Assembly (NCBI GenBank): GCA_946482335.1
Contig: CAMLRG010000027.1
Span: forward strand, 1-37,629
From: an uncultured Duganella sp.
Lineage (GTDB): Bacteria; Pseudomonadota; Gammaproteobacteria; Burkholderiales; Burkholderiaceae
DNA length: 37,629 nt
Direction of reading: 5' to 3'
This document shows positions 1 through 11,955 of the stretch, piece by piece (position 1 is the stretch's first letter; every line of letters begins with the position of its first letter). Both the position numbers and the translations under genes were made by a program. The notes below the pieces were generated by a model. The model ran no database searches and was not told the origin of the DNA. It saw only the letters and a list, made by a program, of their open reading frames with translations.

Positions 1-8
1 ATTCTAAT

Positions 9-27
9 GCGAATGATTCTCATTTGC
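9..27. promoter_or_regulatory. Fur-box-like site
   Basis: The 19 bases GCGAATGATTCTCATTTGC match the classical Fur consensus GATAATGATAATCATTATC at 13 of 19 positions and keep the AATGAT/TCATT core. A further half-site-like ATTCTAATG lies immediately to the left (1-9). It sits past the 3' end of ftsB, so it most likely controls an iron-responsive gene beyond the left edge of the window. That target cannot be seen, so the role is inferred from the motif alone. Confidence 0.55.
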
Positions 28-43
28 AAGCGCGTGGCGGGAG

Positions 44-355
44 TCAGTTCCTGGCGTCGGCCGCGGCGGACGGCTTGGCCTGGTCCTTGCCGAGGATCTG
101 GACGTAGATTTCGTTCTGCTTGATCATGCTCAGCTCGAAGCGGGCACGTTCTTCCACGGCGCCGGTGCCGTCTTTCAGGTCGTTCACTTCGGAAGCCAGC
201 TTGGCATTGCGCTGACGCAGGCTTTCATTCTTTTCCTGCGCGGCCGCCACTTCCTTTTCGAGCTCGGACACGCGCAGCCATCCCCCCTTCCCCAGCCACA
301 GCGGGTATTGGATCAAGAGCAGCAGGCAAGCCAAAGCAAGGGTAATCAGGCGCAT
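44..355 (-). CDS. ftsB: Cell division protein FtsB (septum formation initiator/DivIC family)
   Basis: Small bitopic inner-membrane protein of 103 residues that joins FtsL and FtsQ in the divisome. Residues about 3-20 form one hydrophobic segment ([19 protein letters not shown]). The family's W-x-G-x-GG stretch follows, then a heptad-rich coiled coil at about 29-62 and the conserved E-ERAR-EL-M region at about 68-78 before a charged tail. Length fits the family. It lies 47 bp downstream of eno on the same strand, the usual order in beta- and gammaproteobacteria, so it is probably co-transcribed with eno. No clear Shine-Dalgarno sequence precedes the ATG; a strong GC hairpin sits just upstream instead. 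Confidence 0.93.
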   Translation of the reverse strand: MRLITLALACLLLLIQYPLWLGKGGWLRVSELEKEVAAAQEKNESLRQRNAKLASEVNDLKDGTGAVEERARFELSMIKQNEIYVQILGKDQAKPSAAADARN

Positions 356-369
356 GGGACAAAACTGAA

Positions 370-391
370 CCGGCCGGGGTGACCCGGCCGG
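370..391. other. GC-rich hairpin between eno and ftsB
   Basis: A perfect 9-bp inverted repeat CCGGCCGGG / CCCGGCCGG with a 4-base loop fills most of the 47-bp gap between eno and ftsB. There is no T-run after it on the minus strand, so it is not a standard intrinsic terminator. It could stabilise the 3' end of the eno message or lower ftsB translation or transcription. Confidence 0.6.
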
Positions 392-402
392 GGAGTACGA
401 AA

Positions 403-1701
<1,299 letters not shown>

Positions 1702-1751
1702 TTAAAGCGAATATCTGGGGCAAAATTGTTGCAAGGATAACAGATGGATTC

Positions 1752-1810
1752 TAAACCGGTAAACCGGTGTCAGACCCAAAGGGTCAGACACCCGCCGGTT
1801 TACCGGTTTA
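1752..1810. repeat. Long imperfect palindrome between kdsA and eno
   Basis: Outer arms TAAACCGGTAAACCGG (1752-1767) and CCGGTTTACCGGTTTA (1795-1810) are perfect 16-base inverted repeats, each itself built from two AAACCGG units. Inside them TGTCAGACCC (1768-1777) and GGGTCAGACA (1781-1790) pair apart from one A-A mismatch, around an AAA loop; CCCG (1791-1794) is left as a bulge. It directly abuts the kdsA terminator. It resembles an intergenic REP-like element built around a GGGTCAGAC core. Confidence 0.7.
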
Positions 1811-1836
1811 AAAAAAAGGCCGCAAACAATGCGGCC
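1810..1836 (-). terminator. Intrinsic terminator of pyrG-kdsA
   Basis: On the minus strand a 7-bp stem (GGCCGCA/TGCGGCC, plus-strand positions 1818-1836) with a 5-base loop is followed by eight T residues. It starts 14 bp after the kdsA stop codon, an ideal Rho-independent terminator. It separates pyrG-kdsA from eno-ftsB. Confidence 0.9.
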
Positions 1837-1850
1837 CTGTTGGATAAGAC

Positions 1851-4434
<2,584 letters not shown>

Positions 4435-4523
4435 GCGCATTTTGGAGGCCAATGCGTGCGCCAGCGAACAGACCCTGGCTGGCTGCCGCAGCAAAAATAT
4501 TATTATTTCAACAGGAGGCCACC

Positions 4524-4958
4524 ATGAGTCTGGAACGCGACGAATATGGCAACTATGTCGACACTGGCCACCAGGGTCCCGGTCCCCGCCTGATGGGCGC
4601 CGACACCCTGATCGGCGACCATGTTCATAACCTGAAGAATGAGCACCTGGGCACGGTCAAGGAAATCATGCTCGACATGCAGACCGGGCATATCGCCTAT
4701 GTGGTGATGGCCAGCGGCGGCGTGCTCGGGATTGGCGAAAAACTGTTCGCGGTACCCTTTGAAGCGCTGTCGCTCGATACGGCCAACCACCGCATGACGC
4801 TGAACATCGACAAGGAGCGCATCGAACAGGCGCCCGGTTTCGACAAGAACCATTGGCCGGACATGGCCAACCAGAGCTGGGCAACTGAGCTGCACAATTT
4901 CTACGGGACCAGCAGCAGCACCAGTGGCCCGAGCCACCTCGACCAGAGCTCGCGCTAA
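4524..4958 (+). CDS. PRC-barrel domain protein
   Basis: A 144-residue soluble protein with a PRC-barrel fold at about residues 15-95. The diagnostic pattern is ADTLIGDHVHNLKNEHLGTV, then IMLDMQTGHIAYVVMASGG and LFAVPFEAL. PRC-barrels are small beta-barrels found in photosynthetic reaction centre H subunits, in RimM and in many stress-related proteins of unknown role; nothing here gives a specific function. The ATG at 4524 is preferred to an upstream frame start at 4452 because ACAGGAGG lies 6 bases before it and the domain follows directly. The tail after about residue 130 is Ser/Thr-rich. It is divergent from pyrG, and its stop overlaps that of the acetyltransferase gene by 4 bases. Confidence 0.85.
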   Translation: MSLERDEYGNYVDTGHQGPGPRLMGADTLIGDHVHNLKNEHLGTVKEIMLDMQTGHIAYVVMASGGVLGIGEKLFAVPFEALSLDTANHRMTLNIDKERIEQAPGFDKNHWPDMANQSWATELHNFYGTSSSTSGPSHLDQSSR

Positions 4959-5440
4959 GCTTCGGCCGGCGCCAGGTCGAGCCGCATCGGGATGAAGCGG
5001 ATCCCGTGCATTTCCGCCACCGGACCGGTCGCGACGAAACCGAGGTGGCGGTACATGGCTTCGGCGAAGGTCGACGAGTTCACGGTAAAGCTGCCCGGGT
5101 TGCCGCGCGCCAGCGCCCCATCCCGGGCCACTTCCCACAGCCGCTTGCCGATGCCCCACCCGTGCCAGGGCGATCCTACGTAAAGGCTGAACAGGTGCGT
5201 GTTGTCGCGCACCGCGACCACGCCGGCCAGCGCTTCGCCATCGAAGGCCAGCTGGTAGTGGTAGTTTTCGGCCTGCAGGTTGCGCCGGACGATATCGGGC
5301 TGCAGCGTGACCAGGAATTCTTCCGCGCCCGCGCCATCCGGCTCGATGGTCAGGTAAGGCTGGAGCGACAGGATCAGGGCGCTGATTGCTGCGGCATCGT
5401 CGATTTCAGCGGGTCGGATGTATAGTGCGTTTTTGTCCAT
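4955..5440 (-). CDS. GNAT-family N-acetyltransferase
   Basis: A 161-residue GCN5-related acetyltransferase; the acceptor is unknown. It begins LYIRPAEIDDAAAIS, typical of GNAT strand 1/helix 1. Motif A is LFSLYVGSPWHGWGIGKRL, where HGWGIG is the acetyl-CoA pyrophosphate-binding loop, and MYRHLGFVATG near the end is motif B. The ATG at 5440 is chosen because residues upstream of it are low-complexity and only overlap the racemase gene. It lies 7 bp after the racemase stop on the same strand, so the two are probably one operon, perhaps for amino acid turnover or detoxification. Confidence 0.88.
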   Translation of the reverse strand: MDKNALYIRPAEIDDAAAISALILSLQPYLTIEPDGAGAEEFLVTLQPDIVRRNLQAENYHYQLAFDGEALAGVVAVRDNTHLFSLYVGSPWHGWGIGKRLWEVARDGALARGNPGSFTVNSSTFAEAMYRHLGFVATGPVAEMHGIRFIPMRLDLAPAEA

Positions 5441-5447
5441 CTTGTCA

Positions 5448-6140
5448 TTATGACATAGCAATTTCCGCTGCCGTGCGGGCGTGGATGCCCGTCGTATCGA
5501 ACAAGGGCACCGCGGCGTCATGCGGCCCCACCAGCAGGGAAATCTCGGTACAGCCGAGGATGATTGCCTGCGCACCTTGCGCCGCCAGGTCCGCCATGAT
5601 GCGGCGGTATTGCGCGCGTGACTCGGCAACGATCTTCCCCAGGCAGAGCTCTTCGTAAATGATGCGGTGGATGATGTCGCGCTCTTCCTGCGCAGGTATC
5701 AGGACCTCGATCCCATGGCGGCTGCGCAAGCGGTCGCGATAAAACTCCTGCTCCATGGTGAACCGCGTCCCCAGCAAGCCCACGCGCGCAAAGCCGGCCT
5801 GTTTGATGGCGGCGGCGGTCGGGTCGGCGATGTGGATGAGCGGGATGTTCACGGCCTCCTCGATCACCGGCGCGACCTTGTGCATGGTGTTGGTACACAG
5901 GACCAGCAAGTGCGCCCCCGCCGCTTCGAGCACGCGGGCGGCACCGGCCAGCAAGGCGGCCGCGCCCTGCCAGTCGCCCTCGCGCTGGCACCGCTCGATG
6001 TCATGGAAATCCACGCTGTACAGGATGATCCTGGCCGAGTGGAGTCCCCCCATGCACTCCTTGACCGCCTCATTGATCTGGCGGTAGTACGGAATGGTGG
6101 ATTCCCAGCTCATGCCACCGATCAGGCCCACAGTCTTCAT
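5448..6140 (-). CDS. Aspartate/glutamate racemase family protein (YgeA-like)
   Basis: PLP-independent amino acid racemase of 230 residues. The N-terminus IGGMSWESTIPYYRQIN is characteristic of the aspartate racemase/YgeA subgroup. The two catalytic cysteines are visible in LCTNTMHK (Cys82) and GCTEISLL (Cys197), the spacing expected for the two-base mechanism. YgeA homologues have broad racemase activity on amino acids; which one is used here cannot be read from sequence. It is first in a two-gene operon with the GNAT gene and divergent from an AraC-type regulator across an 82-bp gap, so that regulator may control it. Confidence 0.9.
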   Translation of the reverse strand: MKTVGLIGGMSWESTIPYYRQINEAVKECMGGLHSARIILYSVDFHDIERCQREGDWQGAAALLAGAARVLEAAGAHLLVLCTNTMHKVAPVIEEAVNIPLIHIADPTAAAIKQAGFARVGLLGTRFTMEQEFYRDRLRSRHGIEVLIPAQEERDIIHRIIYEELCLGKIVAESRAQYRRIMADLAAQGAQAIILGCTEISLLVGPHDAAVPLFDTTGIHARTAAEIAMS

Positions 6141-6178
6141 GATTTCCGTCCTCCAGCTGTCGCGTGTTTAAGTTGGAC

Positions 6179-6184
6179 TACAAT
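6179..6184 (+). promoter_or_regulatory. Possible -10 element for the AraC-type gene
   Basis: TACAAT, one mismatch from consensus, lies 38 bp before the TTG start of the regulator inside the 82-bp divergent gap 6141-6222. No good -35 was found, as is common for activator-dependent promoters. Tentative. Confidence 0.3.
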
Positions 6185-6222
6185 AATCCGAGATTCCCTC
6201 CTCATCTATCAGGAAATTTCAG

Positions 6223-7053
6223 TTGGAACCCACACCGGTCAGGCTGGCTTTCGCTTGGGCAGAGGTCGAACTATTCCCCTCGGCGCCTTACTCGATTGGC
6301 GATGCTTCGCCATCCTGCATCCTTGGATTGGCACTGGAGCGGCAACGGGGCGTGCATGCCATTGCCAGCGACAAGCGGCAGGACTTCGATGCATGGCCGG
6401 GAGACCTCGCCTTTACCTCACCGGACGTCAACATCTTCTCGGAATCCATGCATGGCGGGGAATACCTGGCCTTGCGGGTCGCGCGCCACGCTGCCGGCAC
6501 TGCGCCGTTGGCCGCACCGCGCGCCATAGTCCACGGCGACCGGCGCGCAGTCGAACTTGGCCTGCGTTTGCGCCGGCTGATGCTGGCCCCGCAGCCCGAC
6601 GCACCGCTCATCGAAGATCAGCTTGCATTATTCCTGGAGCGCGGCCTGGCCCTCATGGCGGGGCCGCAGGCCAAAAGCAGCACTTACCGCTGCGACCGGA
6701 ACGCCCACGCGCGCGTACTGGAGTTCATCGAAGACACGCTTGACGGCCCACTGGCGCTCGGCGAGCTGGCAAGCGTGGCCGGCATGCCGCCGCTGCGCTT
6801 CCTGCGCAGCTTTACGCACGCCACAGGCCGTACCCCGCATGCCTACATCACCGAGCGCCGCCTGCAACGGGCGCGCTCGCTGCTACGGGCAAGCAACGCG
6901 CCACTGGCGGCGATTGCGCTGGACTGCGGCTTTGCCCACCAATCGCATCTGGGCGCCGTGTTCAAATCCCGGCTGGGGCTGAGCCCGCAACAATACCGAA
7001 CTTTATTGGAAGTCCCGGCTGGCGGTGGGCAGGCGGCCCAGCAGGTGGGATAG
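6223..7053 (+). CDS. AraC-family transcriptional regulator
   Basis: A 276-residue regulator. The N-terminal half (to about residue 130) is a cupin-like effector domain with no signature I recognise. The C-terminal 100 residues form the double helix-turn-helix: LALGELASVAGMPPLRFLRSF is the first and IALDCGFAHQSHLGAVFKSRLGLSPQQYR the second, the latter containing the AraC signature. The start is a TTG preceded by AGGAAA 6 bases upstream; no in-frame ATG would keep the N-terminal domain. It is divergent from the racemase-acetyltransferase pair, its most likely target. The last 51 bp run into the 3' end of dnaE2 on the opposite strand. Confidence 0.87.
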   Translation: MEPTPVRLAFAWAEVELFPSAPYSIGDASPSCILGLALERQRGVHAIASDKRQDFDAWPGDLAFTSPDVNIFSESMHGGEYLALRVARHAAGTAPLAAPRAIVHGDRRAVELGLRLRRLMLAPQPDAPLIEDQLALFLERGLALMAGPQAKSSTYRCDRNAHARVLEFIEDTLDGPLALGELASVAGMPPLRFLRSFTHATGRTPHAYITERRLQRARSLLRASNAPLAAIALDCGFAHQSHLGAVFKSRLGLSPQQYRTLLEVPAGGGQAAQQVG

Positions 7054-10000
7054 GTCGACCAGGCGGCGGGCGACCAGGTGGCGCACGATGCCTTCCTGCT
7101 GCCATACGCCATACACGCCCAGCAGCGAAGAGCCCAGCACTTCGCGACGGTACTGTTCCACCAGGTCGGGCCAGACGATCACGTTGACGTAGCCGGTCTC
7201 GTCTTCGATGGTGACGAACAGCACGCCCTTCGCGGTGCCGGGCCGCTGGCGGCCGGTGACGATGCCGGCGCCGCGCGCCAGCTGGTTATTGCTGAAGGTG
7301 TTCAGCACCTCGGCCGGCAGGAAACGCTTGGCCAGCAACGCCGGCCGCAGCAGCGCCAGCGGATGGCGCCCCAGCGTCAGCCCCTGCGCGCGGTAATCGC
7401 CCAGGATTTCCTCGCCTTCGGTCGGCGGCACCAGTTGCGGGGTCGCCTCCTCCACCTCGGTCGGGCGCAGCAAGTCCTTGTCCGGCACCGCGCCCGCCGC
7501 GTCCCACAGCGCCTGGCGCCGGTTGCCCGCCAGCGAACGCAAGGCATTGCCACCGGCCAGCACTTGCAGGTCATGGCGATCCAGGTCGGCGCGCCGCGCC
7601 AGGTCGGCCACGCTGGCAAAGGGCCGGATCGCCCGCGTCTCCTCGATGCGCAGCGCGGCTTCGGAGCGCATGCCGCGCAGCAGTGCCATGCCAAGCCGCA
7701 CCGCGGGCTGCGCCCCGCCCGCGCGCTCTTCCAGCGCCGATTCCCACCCGCTGCACGTGATGTCGACCGGCCGCACTTCGATGCCATGACGCTTGGCATC
7801 CTGCACCAGTTGCGAGGGCGAATAAAACCCCATCGGCTGGCTGTTCAGCAGCGCGCACAGGAAAGCGGCCGGCTCGTGGCATTTGATCCACGAGCTCACA
7901 TAGGTCAGCCAGGCAAAGCTGGCGGCATGCGATTCGGGGAAGCCGTATTCGCCAAAACCCTGGATCTGCAGGCAGATCTGCTGTGCAAAGGCTTCCTCAT
8001 AGCCACGCTCGACCATGCCCGACACGATGCGCGTCTGGTATTTCTCCAGGCCGCCCTTGCGCTTCCACGCCGCCATCGAGCGCCGCAACTGGTCCGCCTC
8101 GCCCGGCGTGAAGCCGGCGGCGTCGATCACCACCTGCATCACCTGCTCCTGGAAGATGGGCACCCCCAGGGTGCGTCCCAGCGCCTTTTCCAGCCCGGCA
8201 GGATAGTCGACCGGCACCTTGCCCATGCGCCGCTGCAGGTAGGGGTGCACCATGCCGCCCTGGATCGGTCCCGGCCGCACGATCGCGACTTCGATCACCA
8301 GGTCGTAGAACACTTGCGGCTTCAGGCGCGGCAGCATGCTCATTTGCGCCCGCGATTCGATCTGGAACACGCCGATGGTATCGGCCTGGCAGATCATGTC
8401 GTACGTGGCGCGGTCTTCGCGCGGCACATCCTGCATGGTGAAAATCTCGCCCCGCCGCGCGCTGACCAGGTCGAAGGCCCGGCGCAGCGCGGACAGCATG
8501 CCCAGCGCCAGCACGTCCACCTTCAACAGCCCCAGTTCTTCCAGGTCATCCTTGTCCCATTGGATCACGCTGCGCTCTTCCATCGCCGCGTTTTCGATGG
8601 GCACCAGGCGCGACAGCTTGTCCTGCGAGATCACAAAGCCGCCCACGTGCTGCGACAGGTGGCGCGGGAAGCCCAGGAATTGCAGCGCCAGGTGGGCCCA
8701 CTGGTGCGCCACCGGCGACTCCGGGTCCAGCCCACACTCGGCGAAACGCTCCATCAACTCGTGCTTGCGGTCGAACCAGCGGTGCGACTTGGCGACCTTC
8801 TCCACGATCTCCAGGTCCACGCCGAGCGCCTTGCCGCTGTCGCGCAGCGCGCTCTTGGTGCGGTAGCAAATCACGGTCGCGGCCAGGGCCGTGCGGTGGC
8901 GGCCGTATTTGCGGTAAATGTACTGGATCACTTCTTCGCGGCGCTGGTGCTCGAAGTCGACGTCGATATCGGGCGGCTCGTCGCGCTCCACCGACATGAA
9001 GCGCCCGACCACGCTGTTGCCCAGCGCCGGGTCGACCTCGGTGATGCCAAGGCAATAGCAGACCGCCGAATTGGCCGCCGAACCGCGCCCCTGGCACAGG
9101 ATTTCCTGCGAGCGCGCATAGCGGACGATGTCGTACACCGTCAGGAAGAAGTACTCGTACTTCAATTGCGCCGCCAGCGCCAGCTCGTCCTCGATCTGCT
9201 GTTGCACATTGGCCGGCACGCCGCCCGGATAGCGGCGGTGGGCGCCGATATAGGTTTCCTGGCGCAGGAAGCTGGACGGCGTATGGCCCGGCGGGATCAA
9301 CTCGTTCGGGTATTCGTAGCGCAATTCTTCCAGCGAGAAGGTGCAGCACGCCGCAATGCGGATGGTTTCCTCCAGCGCCTGCGCCGGATACACGTTCGCC
9401 AGCCGCAAGCGCGAACGCAAATGCTGTTCGGCGTTTTGCGCCAGCTCATAACCGCATTCGCTGACCGGCTTGCCGAGCCGGACGGCCGTCAGCGTATCGT
9501 GCAGCGGCTTGCGCGAGCGCACGTGCATGCAGACGTGGCCGGCAGCGGCCACGCGCAGGCCGTGCTGCAGGGCCACTTCCTCAATGGCCGCATGGTGCGC
9601 TTCATCGAAGGCGCGGCCCAGCAGGGTCAGACCCATCCAGCTGCGCTCGCCGCCAAAGGTGGCCGCCATCCAGGCCGCCTGCTGGTGCAGGCGGTCCACC
9701 CCGGCCGGATATTCCGGCAGCAGCAACAGCAGGCAATCGGGCAGGCCGCGCAAGTGCCCGCGTTCCGGCGGCGGATGGGCAAAATCGTCCGGATGCAGCT
9801 GGTAGCTGCCCTTGCCGGCGCGCATGCGGCCGAGGGTGATCATTTCCGACAGGTTGCCGTAGCCGTTGCGGTTGGCCGCCAGCGCCAGCAGCGAGAGCGC
9901 CGGGCTGCCATCGTCGTGCATCAGATGGAAGTGGGCGCCGATCAGCAATTGCAGGCCGCTTTCCTTGGCCGTTGCGTGCGCCCGTACCACGCCGGCCAGC

Positions 10001-10158
10001 GAACATTCGTCCGTGATGGCCAGCGCTTTATAGCCGAGCTTGATCGCGCGCTCCACCAGCTCTTCCGAATGGGAGGCGCCTTGCAAAAATGAAAAATTTG
10101 TCAGGCAAAACAGCTCCGCATAGGCGGGCAGCCCGGCACGCGATGACGGTATATTCAT
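7003..10158 (-). CDS. dnaE2: Error-prone DNA polymerase DnaE2 (ImuC)
   Basis: C-family translesion polymerase of 1051 residues, SOS-induced and mutagenic, which normally works with ImuA/ImuB. The N-terminal PHP domain opens AELFCLTNFSFLQGASHSEELV, the version typical of DnaE2. The palm carries the catalytic carboxylates in PPDIDVDFEHQRREEVIQYI, followed by GVFQIESRAQMSMLPRLKP. A tandem helix-hairpin-helix region and a C-terminal OB fold (LFVTIEDETGYVNVIVWPDL) complete the protein. Length is normal. A LexA box overlaps its promoter. Unusually, its neighbours are an AraC gene and etfA rather than imuA/imuB. Confidence 0.95.
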   Translation of the reverse strand: MNIPSSRAGLPAYAELFCLTNFSFLQGASHSEELVERAIKLGYKALAITDECSLAGVVRAHATAKESGLQLLIGAHFHLMHDDGSPALSLLALAANRNGYGNLSEMITLGRMRAGKGSYQLHPDDFAHPPPERGHLRGLPDCLLLLLPEYPAGVDRLHQQAAWMAATFGGERSWMGLTLLGRAFDEAHHAAIEEVALQHGLRVAAAGHVCMHVRSRKPLHDTLTAVRLGKPVSECGYELAQNAEQHLRSRLRLANVYPAQALEETIRIAACCTFSLEELRYEYPNELIPPGHTPSSFLRQETYIGAHRRYPGGVPANVQQQIEDELALAAQLKYEYFFLTVYDIVRYARSQEILCQGRGSAANSAVCYCLGITEVDPALGNSVVGRFMSVERDEPPDIDVDFEHQRREEVIQYIYRKYGRHRTALAATVICYRTKSALRDSGKALGVDLEIVEKVAKSHRWFDRKHELMERFAECGLDPESPVAHQWAHLALQFLGFPRHLSQHVGGFVISQDKLSRLVPIENAAMEERSVIQWDKDDLEELGLLKVDVLALGMLSALRRAFDLVSARRGEIFTMQDVPREDRATYDMICQADTIGVFQIESRAQMSMLPRLKPQVFYDLVIEVAIVRPGPIQGGMVHPYLQRRMGKVPVDYPAGLEKALGRTLGVPIFQEQVMQVVIDAAGFTPGEADQLRRSMAAWKRKGGLEKYQTRIVSGMVERGYEEAFAQQICLQIQGFGEYGFPESHAASFAWLTYVSSWIKCHEPAAFLCALLNSQPMGFYSPSQLVQDAKRHGIEVRPVDITCSGWESALEERAGGAQPAVRLGMALLRGMRSEAALRIEETRAIRPFASVADLARRADLDRHDLQVLAGGNALRSLAGNRRQALWDAAGAVPDKDLLRPTEVEEATPQLVPPTEGEEILGDYRAQGLTLGRHPLALLRPALLAKRFLPAEVLNTFSNNQLARGAGIVTGRQRPGTAKGVLFVTIEDETGYVNVIVWPDLVEQYRREVLGSSLLGVYGVWQQEGIVRHLVARRLVDLSHLLGRLPTASRDFQ

Positions 10159-10194
10159 AAACGGTATCCACTTGGCGCAGCGATGACACGATTA

Positions 10195-10210
10195 CTGTAT
10201 GGATATCCAG
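10195..10210. promoter_or_regulatory. LexA (SOS) box of dnaE2
   Basis: CTGTATGGATATCCAG fits the proteobacterial LexA pattern CTG-N10-CAG exactly and differs from the E. coli consensus CTGTATATATATACAG at three inner positions. It lies 37 bp before the dnaE2 ATG in a 91-bp gap, the right place to repress dnaE2 until DNA damage. Confidence 0.85.
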
Positions 10211-10249
10211 TATTTTACCACCAAAAGCAGGCGTCGACTACTCCAGCAT

Positions 10250-11182
10250 CTATTCCAGCTCGGCGACCAGTTGCGGAACCAGCTCGAACAAGTCGCCCAC
10301 GATGCCGTAATCGGCAACGCCAAAGATGGGGGCTTCCGGATCCTTGTTGATGGCGACGATGGTCTTGGAATCCTTCATGCCGGCCAAGTGCTGGATCGCG
10401 CCGGAGATCCCGACGGCGATGTACAGCGCCGGCGCGACGATCTTGCCGGTCTGCCCCACCTGCCAGTCGTTCGGCACAAAGCCCGCATCGACCGCCGCGC
10501 GCGAGGCGCCCATGGCCGCCCCCAGCTTGTCGGCCAGCGGTTCCAGCACCTTGAAGTTCTCCGCCGAGCCGAGGCCGCGTCCGCCCGATACGATGACGCG
10601 TGCCGCGGTCAGGTCAGGACGCGCCGAGCTGGCCAGTTCGCGCGAAACGAAGGCAGATTTGCCCAGGTCCGCAACCGGCACCACGCTCTCGACCGGCGCC
10701 GCCGCCGGCCCTTCCGGGGCGGGATCGAAGCCCGTTGCGCGCACCGTGACGACTTTCACCGCATCCGGCGCCTGCACCGTCGCGATGGCGTTGCCGGCAT
10801 ACACCGGCCTTTCGAAAATGTCTGGCGCCAGCACGGCGGTAATGTCGGAAACCTGGGCCACGTCGAGCCGCGCAGCGACGCGCGGCGCGATATTCCGGCC
10901 AAAGGCCGTAGCCGGCGCCAGGATGTGGCTGTAGCTGGCGGCGAGCGCCAGCACTTGCTCGGCCAGGTTTTCCGCCAGGCCGTAGGCAAGGTGCGGCGCA
11001 TCGGCTGCCAGCACCTTGCCCACGCCGGCGATGCGGGAAGCCGATGCGATGACGCCGCCGCAGCGGTGGCCGGCGACAAGCAGGTGGACCTGGTCGCTGC
11101 AGCGCAGCGCCGCGGCGACCGTATTCAGGGTGCTGCCCTTCAGGCGGGCGTTATCGTGTTCTGCAATGACGAGTGCTGTCAT
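10250..11182 (-). CDS. etfA: Electron transfer flavoprotein, alpha subunit
   Basis: Alpha subunit of ETF (310 residues). It binds FAD and passes electrons from acyl-CoA dehydrogenases to ETF:quinone oxidoreductase. The C-terminal FAD domain has the family signature [17 protein letters not shown] followed by [23 protein letters not shown]. The N-terminal ETF domain starts [12 protein letters not shown]. It begins 11 bp after etfB behind an AAGGAAG ribosome site. Location directly behind gcdH and gcdG suggests it is a dedicated acceptor for glutaryl-CoA dehydrogenase rather than the only ETF in the cell. It is last in the operon; no hairpin terminator was evident after its stop. Confidence 0.96.
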   Translation of the reverse strand: MTALVIAEHDNARLKGSTLNTVAAALRCSDQVHLLVAGHRCGGVIASASRIAGVGKVLAADAPHLAYGLAENLAEQVLALAASYSHILAPATAFGRNIAPRVAARLDVAQVSDITAVLAPDIFERPVYAGNAIATVQAPDAVKVVTVRATGFDPAPEGPAAAPVESVVPVADLGKSAFVSRELASSARPDLTAARVIVSGGRGLGSAENFKVLEPLADKLGAAMGASRAAVDAGFVPNDWQVGQTGKIVAPALYIAVGISGAIQHLAGMKDSKTIVAINKDPEAPIFGVADYGIVGDLFELVPQLVAELE

Positions 11183-11193
11183 GATTGTCTTCC

Positions 11194-11946
11194 TTATGCA
11201 ATGAGCTTGGCTTCGCCTTTCAACCTGGCGACCAGCGCCCTGACGTCCGCCACCACGATGCCGGCCGGGCGCGCGGGCGGCTCGGATACCTTCAGCGTCT
11301 TCAGCCGTGGCGCCACGTCGACGCCCAGGTCCGCTGGCCGCATCGTGTCGAGCGGCTTCTTCTTGGCCTTCATGATGTTGGGCAGCGTGACGTAGCGCGG
11401 CTCGTTGAGCCGCAAGTCGGCCGTGACCACGGCCGGCAGCGCCAGGCGGAGGGTTTCCAGTCCGCCATCGACCTCGCGCGTCACCATGGCGGCGCCCTGC
11501 TCCACGATTACGCTGGAAGCGAACGTTGCCTGCGGCCAGTGCAGCAGCGCGGCCAGCATCTGGCCAACCTGGTTGCAGTCGCCGTCAACAGCCTGTTTGC
11601 CCAGCACGGCCAGTTGCGGCTGTTCCAGCTCCGCCACGGCTGTGAGCAGCTTGGCCACGGCCAGCGGCTGCAGCTCACCTTCGCACTCGACCAGGATGCC
11701 GCGGTCGGCGCCGATTGCCATGGCCGTGCGCAACACGTCCCGGCTGGACGGTCCGCCACAGGTCACCACCACCACCTCCGTGGCCATGCCGGCCTCCTTC
11801 ATCCGCACCGCCTGCTCCACCGCAATCTCGTCGAAGGGGTTCATCGACATCTTGGCGTTACCGGCATCCACGCCCGAACCGTCGGCTTTCACGCGCACTT
11901 TCACGCTGAAGTCCACCACCCTCTTCACAGCAACCAGGACCTTCAT
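11194..11946 (-). CDS. etfB: Electron transfer flavoprotein, beta subunit
   Basis: Beta subunit of ETF (250 residues), which binds AMP and clamps the partner dehydrogenase. It begins [20 protein letters not shown], has the [19 protein letters not shown] segment, and carries the beta-ETF signature [20 protein letters not shown] followed by [16 protein letters not shown], which includes the partner-recognition loop. GAGGAG lies 6 bases before the ATG. It starts 9 bp after the CoA-transferase gene, so it is co-transcribed with gcdH and gcdG. Confidence 0.96.
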   Translation of the reverse strand: MKVLVAVKRVVDFSVKVRVKADGSGVDAGNAKMSMNPFDEIAVEQAVRMKEAGMATEVVVVTCGGPSSRDVLRTAMAIGADRGILVECEGELQPLAVAKLLTAVAELEQPQLAVLGKQAVDGDCNQVGQMLAALLHWPQATFASSVIVEQGAAMVTREVDGGLETLRLALPAVVTADLRLNEPRYVTLPNIMKAKKKPLDTMRPADLGVDVAPRLKTLKVSEPPARPAGIVVADVRALVARLKGEAKLIA

Positions 11947-11955
11947 GCCATCTCC

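Noticed and set aside
7078..10092. A 1004-codon open frame antisense to dnaE2.
   Set aside because: Codon bias of the GC-rich dnaE2 gene keeps stops out of this opposite frame. The product is rich in His, Gln, Arg and Ala with no recognisable domain.
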